Origin: Chitinophagales bacterium
Lineage (GTDB): Bacteria; Bacteroidota; Bacteroidia; Chitinophagales; CAIOSU01
Reading direction: 5' to 3'
Length of the DNA: 64,000 nt
NCBI GenBank assembly: GCA_026003335.1
Contig: BPHB01000002.1
Location: 558,001 to 622,000 of the forward strand
Positions 62,288 to 64,000 of the stretch are shown here, one piece after another (within the stretch, counting starts at the first letter, position 1; each line of letters begins with the position of its first letter). The translations under genes were made by a program, and so were the position numbers. Below the pieces are notes generated by a model. That model saw only the letters and a program-made list of their open reading frames with translations, made no database searches and was not told the DNA's origin.

Positions 62288-63916
62288 TCAGGTTTGAATA
62301 ACTCCCGGATTAAAGCGCTGCGTTATGGGAGCATGATTGGCTGCTTCTATGCCCATGGAGATAATTTTACGGGTTTCAGCCGGATCAATGATCTTGTCCA
62401 CCCACAGCCGGGCAGCGGCATAATAGGGCGTAGTGGTTCGTTCATATCTTTCAACAATCTGAGTAAGTAGCTTCTTTTTGTCTTCCACCGAAACTTCTTT
62501 ACCCTTCTCACCGGAGAGCTGAATTTGTAAAAGCGTATTGGCAGCCTGATCTCCGCCCATAACGGCTATGCGGGCCGTAGGCCACGCCACGATCAGCCGT
62601 GGATCATAGGCTTTGCCGCACATGGCATAATTGCCGGCACCGAAGGAATTGCCCATGATAACGGTAAACTTGGGTACTACAGAGTTAGCCACTGCATTAA
62701 CCATTTTAGCCCCGTCTTTAATAATACCACCGTGCTCAGAGCGGGTGCCTACCATAAATCCGGTAACATCCTGTAGAAATACCAGGGGGATATTTTTCTG
62801 ATTGCAATTCATAATAAACCGCGCTGCCTTATCGGCAGAATCTGAGTAGATGACGCCACCGAATTGCATCTCTCCTTTTCTGGTTTTTACAATAGCCCGC
62901 TGATTGGCCACAATACCTACTGCCCAACCTTGAATGCGTGCATATCCGCACACGATGGTTTTGCCGTATCCAGCCTTGTATTCGGTAAACTCCGAAGCAT
63001 CTACAATCCTGCGGATGATTTCCAGAGTATTGTAAGGCTTTTTATTTTTCTCAGGAAAAATACCGTATATCTCTTTAGGGTCAGATGCCGGTTCAACGGG
63101 GTCCGTGCGATCAAACCCTGCATAGCGGGGTTTGCCCAGCATGCTCATGATTTTCCGTATCGTTTCCAGACAATGCTTATCGTCCTTGCAACGATAATCG
63201 GTGATGCCTGAAATTTCGGCTGTAGTAACAGCTCCTCCGAGTGTTTCTTTATCCACTTCTTCTCCGATAGCCGCCTTTACCAGGTAGGGGCCGGCAAGAA
63301 AAATAGAGCCGGATTTTTCCACAATAAGCGCTTCATCGCTCATGATGGGCAGATATGCTCCTCCGGCAACGCAGCTGCCCATGATGGCCGCTATTTGGGT
63401 GATGCCAGCTGAAGACATCACAGCATTATTGCGAAAAATTCTCCCGAAATGTTCTTTATCGGGGAAAATTTCATCCTGTAACGGCAGATACACCCCCGCA
63501 CTATCCACCAGATAAATGATAGGAAGGCGGTTTTCCATTGCAATTTCTTGTGCCCGCAGATTTTTCTTGCCGGTGATTGGAAACCATGCCCCTGCTTTTA
63601 CAGTGGCGTCATTGGCCACTATCACACACATTCTTCCGGAAACATACCCAAGCACCACAATTACACCTCCTGATGGACACCCGCCATGCTCCTTGTACAT
63701 GTCATACCCACAGAACTCTCCCAGCTCCAGAGATGGCTTGTCTTTATCAAGTAATGCTTCCACCCGCTCCCGGGCAGTCATTTTCCCCTGAGCGTGTAGT
63801 TTTTCAATATTTTTTTTACCTCCCCCCTGCAGAATAATATCCAGCTTCTGGTTCATCTGAGAGAGGAGAAGTTTCATTGCATCTTCGTTGCGGTTAAATT
63901 CCAGATTATGCTTCAT
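62288..63916 (-). CDS. Acyl-CoA carboxylase carboxyltransferase subunit (MccB-like)
   Basis: This 542-aa crotonase-fold protein is the beta subunit of a biotin-dependent acyl-CoA carboxylase; it moves CO2 from biotin to an acyl-CoA. Motifs: ARERVEALLD near the N-terminus, YLVDSAGVYLPLQ, MGSCVAGGAYLPIMSDE, FLAGPYLVKAAIGE and LQDVTGFMVGTRSE. They resemble methylcrotonyl-CoA carboxylase beta (leucine breakdown) more than the propionyl-CoA type. The biotin-carboxylase partner is not in the window. The promoter box ends only 7 nt before the ATG. Confidence 0.92.
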   Translation of the reverse strand: MKHNLEFNRNEDAMKLLLSQMNQKLDIILQGGGKKNIEKLHAQGKMTARERVEALLDKDKPSLELGEFCGYDMYKEHGGCPSGGVIVVLGYVSGRMCVIVANDATVKAGAWFPITGKKNLRAQEIAMENRLPIIYLVDSAGVYLPLQDEIFPDKEHFGRIFRNNAVMSSAGITQIAAIMGSCVAGGAYLPIMSDEALIVEKSGSIFLAGPYLVKAAIGEEVDKETLGGAVTTAEISGITDYRCKDDKHCLETIRKIMSMLGKPRYAGFDRTDPVEPASDPKEIYGIFPEKNKKPYNTLEIIRRIVDASEFTEYKAGYGKTIVCGYARIQGWAVGIVANQRAIVKTRKGEMQFGGVIYSDSADKAARFIMNCNQKNIPLVFLQDVTGFMVGTRSEHGGIIKDGAKMVNAVANSVVPKFTVIMGNSFGAGNYAMCGKAYDPRLIVAWPTARIAVMGGDQAANTLLQIQLSGEKGKEVSVEDKKKLLTQIVERYERTTTPYYAAARLWVDKIIDPAETRKIISMGIEAANHAPITQRFNPGVIQT

Positions 63917-63923
63917 GAGGCTG

Positions 63924-63953
63924 CAAACTTAAATTCAAATTTGACAGTTCAAA
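63924..63953 (-). promoter_or_regulatory. Promoter of the acyl-CoA carboxylase gene
   Basis: On the minus strand TTTG (63953-63950), an 18-bp spacer and TAAGTTTG (63931-63924) match the consensus. The -7 box ends 7 nt before the ATG, so the mRNA leader would be about 3 nt. Confidence 0.75.
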
Positions 63954-64000
63954 AATTTGCGGGTCACGATTTGGCGGCATCCTCCTTCCGTTTTTTTCTA

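Overview
The window is a stretch of a Bacteroidota (Bacteroidetes) chromosome. Four secreted proteins carry a type IX secretion (T9SS) C-terminal sorting domain. SecD and SecF are fused in one polypeptide, the primary sigma factor is the short ~290-residue type, and several genes have the phylum's promoter signature (TTTG, 18-20 bp, TAnnTTTG). Shine-Dalgarno sequences are mostly absent. I cannot place it below phylum level; no rRNA or tRNA is present.

Layout: (1) 1-2322 is the 3' end of a giant T9SS/PKD surface protein. (2) 2402-13035 is a compact biosynthetic cluster of the dialkylresorcinol/flexirubin type: DarA, DarB, a possible HTH protein, a BtrH-like acyltransferase, a flavin halogenase-like enzyme, a DUF1702 protein, an ABC exporter pair, an acyl carrier protein, a ketosynthase and a ketosynthase-like chain-length factor without the active Cys. 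(3) 13021-23696 is mostly housekeeping: antiporter, trmD, rpsO, pnp, rpoD, rpe, a TonB-dependent receptor, tmk and a response regulator-ATPase fusion. (4) 23762-23858 is the SRP RNA. (5) 23888-31864 encodes a 2658-aa T9SS protein, a paralogue of the gene at the left edge, with a triplicated beta-helix module. (6) 31995-35631 is a three-gene set: a phytoene-dehydrogenase-like oxidoreductase, Kdo transferase WaaA and a small outer-membrane protein. (7) 35753-44847 is a nine-gene nucleotide-sugar operon (UDP-GlcA, UDP-Xyl, UDP-GalNAc/GalNAcA, dTDP-rhamnose, an amino sugar) ending in cysQ and without glycosyltransferases. (8) 44946-48784 holds secDF and a transaldolase. (9) 48921-50929 is an accessory-looking patch with nine copies of a 10-bp repeat, an A+T-rich gene of unknown function and an empty intergenic region. 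(10) 50930-63916 holds two more T9SS cargo proteins, a 1-Cys peroxiredoxin, a hybrid histidine kinase, a penicillin acylase with a serine hydrolase, and an acyl-CoA carboxylase subunit.

The best candidates for new biology are the resorcinol-type cluster, which combines DUF1702 (known from enediyne loci), a BtrH-like protein and a halogenase-like enzyme, and a promoter pattern. In the SRP RNA gene, the end of the -7 element lies 5 nt before the mature RNA 5' end. Applying that distance to trmD and rpe puts transcription start exactly on the start codon, so both mRNAs are predicted to be leaderless.
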